Shown here: positions 6,066 to 6,331 of the stretch, one piece after another
Position numbering within the stretch: the stretch's first letter is position 1
Layout: the number at the start of each line of letters is the position of its first letter
DNA from: an uncultured Clostridia bacterium
GTDB taxonomy: Bacteria; Bacillota; Clostridia; Oscillospirales; Oscillospiraceae
Assembly (NCBI GenBank): GCA_945918815.1
Contig: CAMEIU010000125.1
Coordinates: 1-6,331, forward strand
Direction of reading: 5' to 3'
Length of the DNA: 6,331 nucleotides
Program-made: the position numbers and the translations under genes
Notes under the pieces: generated by a model
What the model saw: only the letters and a program-made list of their open reading frames with translations
Database searches by the model: none
Told to the model about the DNA's origin: nothing

Positions 6066-6080
6066 ATCCGCTTCGCGGAT
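6066..6080. repeat. Small perfect hairpin ATCCGC-TTC-GCGGAT
   Basis: A perfect 6-bp inverted repeat with a 3-base loop, four bases after the heptamer tract. There is no T-run on either strand, so it is not a terminator. It may be the outer part of the composite repeat that continues to about 6160. Confidence 0.5.
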
Positions 6081-6110
6081 GATTGAAATGATTGCCCGCC
6101 AGGAAGAAAT

Positions 6111-6160
6111 CCGTAAGGGCGGCCACACGGGGCCGCCCCTACGGTGTTGCTTGATCGTGC
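6111..6160. repeat. GTAGGGGCGGCC-type hairpin repeat with GCACGATCAAG tail
   Basis: Arms CCGTAAGGGCGGCC (6111-6124) and GGCCGCCCCTACGG (6131-6144) pair over 14 bp with one A/C mismatch and a 6-base loop (ACACGG). The flank 6150-6160, read on the minus strand, is GCACGATCAAG. Both the CGCCCCTACGG arm and this tail recur at 716-738. I recognise the GTAGGGGCG core as a common intergenic repeat of Oscillospiraceae from general knowledge; copy number cannot be seen here. Confidence 0.7.
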
Positions 6161-6233
6161 TTCTGTCAATTCTAATTATGACTATCGGCTTTAATAAGCA
6201 ACCGCAATTTTTTTGCAAGTGTTCAAAAAACGC

Positions 6234-6272
6234 TGTCATTGCGAGCCAGTGCGCACACTGGCGTGGCAATCC
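6234..6272. repeat. CATTGCGAG...GTGGCAATCC interspersed hairpin repeat
   Basis: TGTCATTGCGAG at 6234-6245 and GTGGCAATCC at 6263-6272 are the ends of a short palindromic repeat found between genes in many unrelated bacteria. The inner stem GCCAGTG/CACTGGC (6245-6251, 6256-6262) is perfect with loop CGCA. The outer stem ATTGC/GCAAT (6238-6242, 6266-6270) is separated by a GA/GTG internal loop. The central stem varies between copies in other genomes while the outer ends are kept, which fits an element maintained for its structure. Confidence 0.8.
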
Positions 6273-6331
6273 GTTCCCCTTTACACGGGTCGTTTTCACG
6301 GAAACGCTCGGAAAATCGCAACGTTTAGGAT

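Larger units (their letters stand above)
5884..6331. other. Non-coding region upstream of spoIIIAA with a repeat cluster
   Basis: About 450 bases without a credible gene. Open frames here translate the repeats themselves and look like nothing known. The part nearest spoIIIAA (5940-6027) is AT-rich with runs of A on the plus strand and should contain the operon promoter. I find no good match to the sigma-E pattern (-35 like kmATATT, -10 like CATACAnT). From 6028 to 6272 several repeat elements follow one another and are listed separately. The last 55 bases (6277-6331) show nothing I can name. Confidence 0.7.

Noticed and set aside
5884..6126. N-terminal extension of spoIIIAA to the ATG at 6126 (363 residues).
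   Set aside because: The extra 81 residues translate the repeat tract and AT-rich promoter region, are not conserved in SpoIIIAA, and the ATG at 5883 has a properly spaced GGGAAG site.
6173..6199. Possible sigma-E promoter on the minus strand: GCTTATT (6199-6193) and CATAATTA (6180-6173).
   Set aside because: The spacer is 12 bases rather than about 14, the -10 matches only in part, and it lies almost 300 bases from spoIIIAA beyond two repeats.
6028..6272. CRISPR array.
   Set aside because: The tandem units are only 7 bp with no spacers, and the other repeats are single hairpins of different sequence.
5987..6299. Short minus-strand open frames across the repeat cluster.
   Set aside because: They consist of translated repeats and lack a ribosome binding site; such frames are common false genes in repeat-rich clostridial genomes.

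Overview
The window carries the complete spoIIIA operon of an endospore-forming Firmicute, followed by asp23/yqhY, nusB and the start of an M22-family (TsaD-like) gene, all on the minus strand. The genes are GC-rich and strong GGAGG-type ribosome binding sites are common. The short interspersed repeats between genes resemble those I know from gut Oscillospiraceae (relatives of Flavonifractor, Oscillibacter, Intestinimonas). That family-level placement is an inference; endospore-forming Clostridia is much safer.

Layout in the direction of transcription (high to low coordinates). 6331-5884: a 448-bp non-coding stretch with a cluster of unrelated short repeats: a CATTGCGAG...GTGGCAAT hairpin, a GTAGGGGCGGCC hairpin, a small GC hairpin and a five-copy 7-bp tandem repeat. 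5883-1286: spoIIIAA, AB, AC, AD, AE, AF, AG and AH, tightly packed, several with ATGA-type stop/start overlaps. 1285-1212: a short intergenic region with a probable extended -10 promoter for asp23 inside a 9-bp inverted repeat. 1211-831: asp23/yqhY, ending in a strong stem-loop terminator (787-824). 797-675: nusB promoter and leader, which holds a rearranged fragment of the repeat seen upstream of spoIIIAA. 674-225: nusB. 228-1: the first 76 codons of an M22/Kae1-like gene, overlapping nusB by four bases and cut by the window edge.

How the genes work together. In Bacillus subtilis the eight SpoIIIA proteins are made in the mother cell under sigma-E. With forespore SpoIIQ they build a secretion-like channel across the double membrane around the engulfed forespore, needed for late sigma-G activity. 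SpoIIIAA is the ATPase, AB the GspF-like part, AC/AD/AE the membrane components, and AF/AG/AH the ring-building proteins. All eight are intact here, with the ATPase motifs present, although AE-AH are shorter than in B. subtilis. The downstream genes are vegetative housekeeping genes whose linkage to spoIIIA is conserved; the accB-accC pair found between spoIIIAH and yqhY in B. subtilis is absent here.

I see no convincing new system in the coding part. The most unusual material is intergenic: the repeat cluster, its mosaic copy in the nusB leader, and the inverted repeat over the asp23 promoter.
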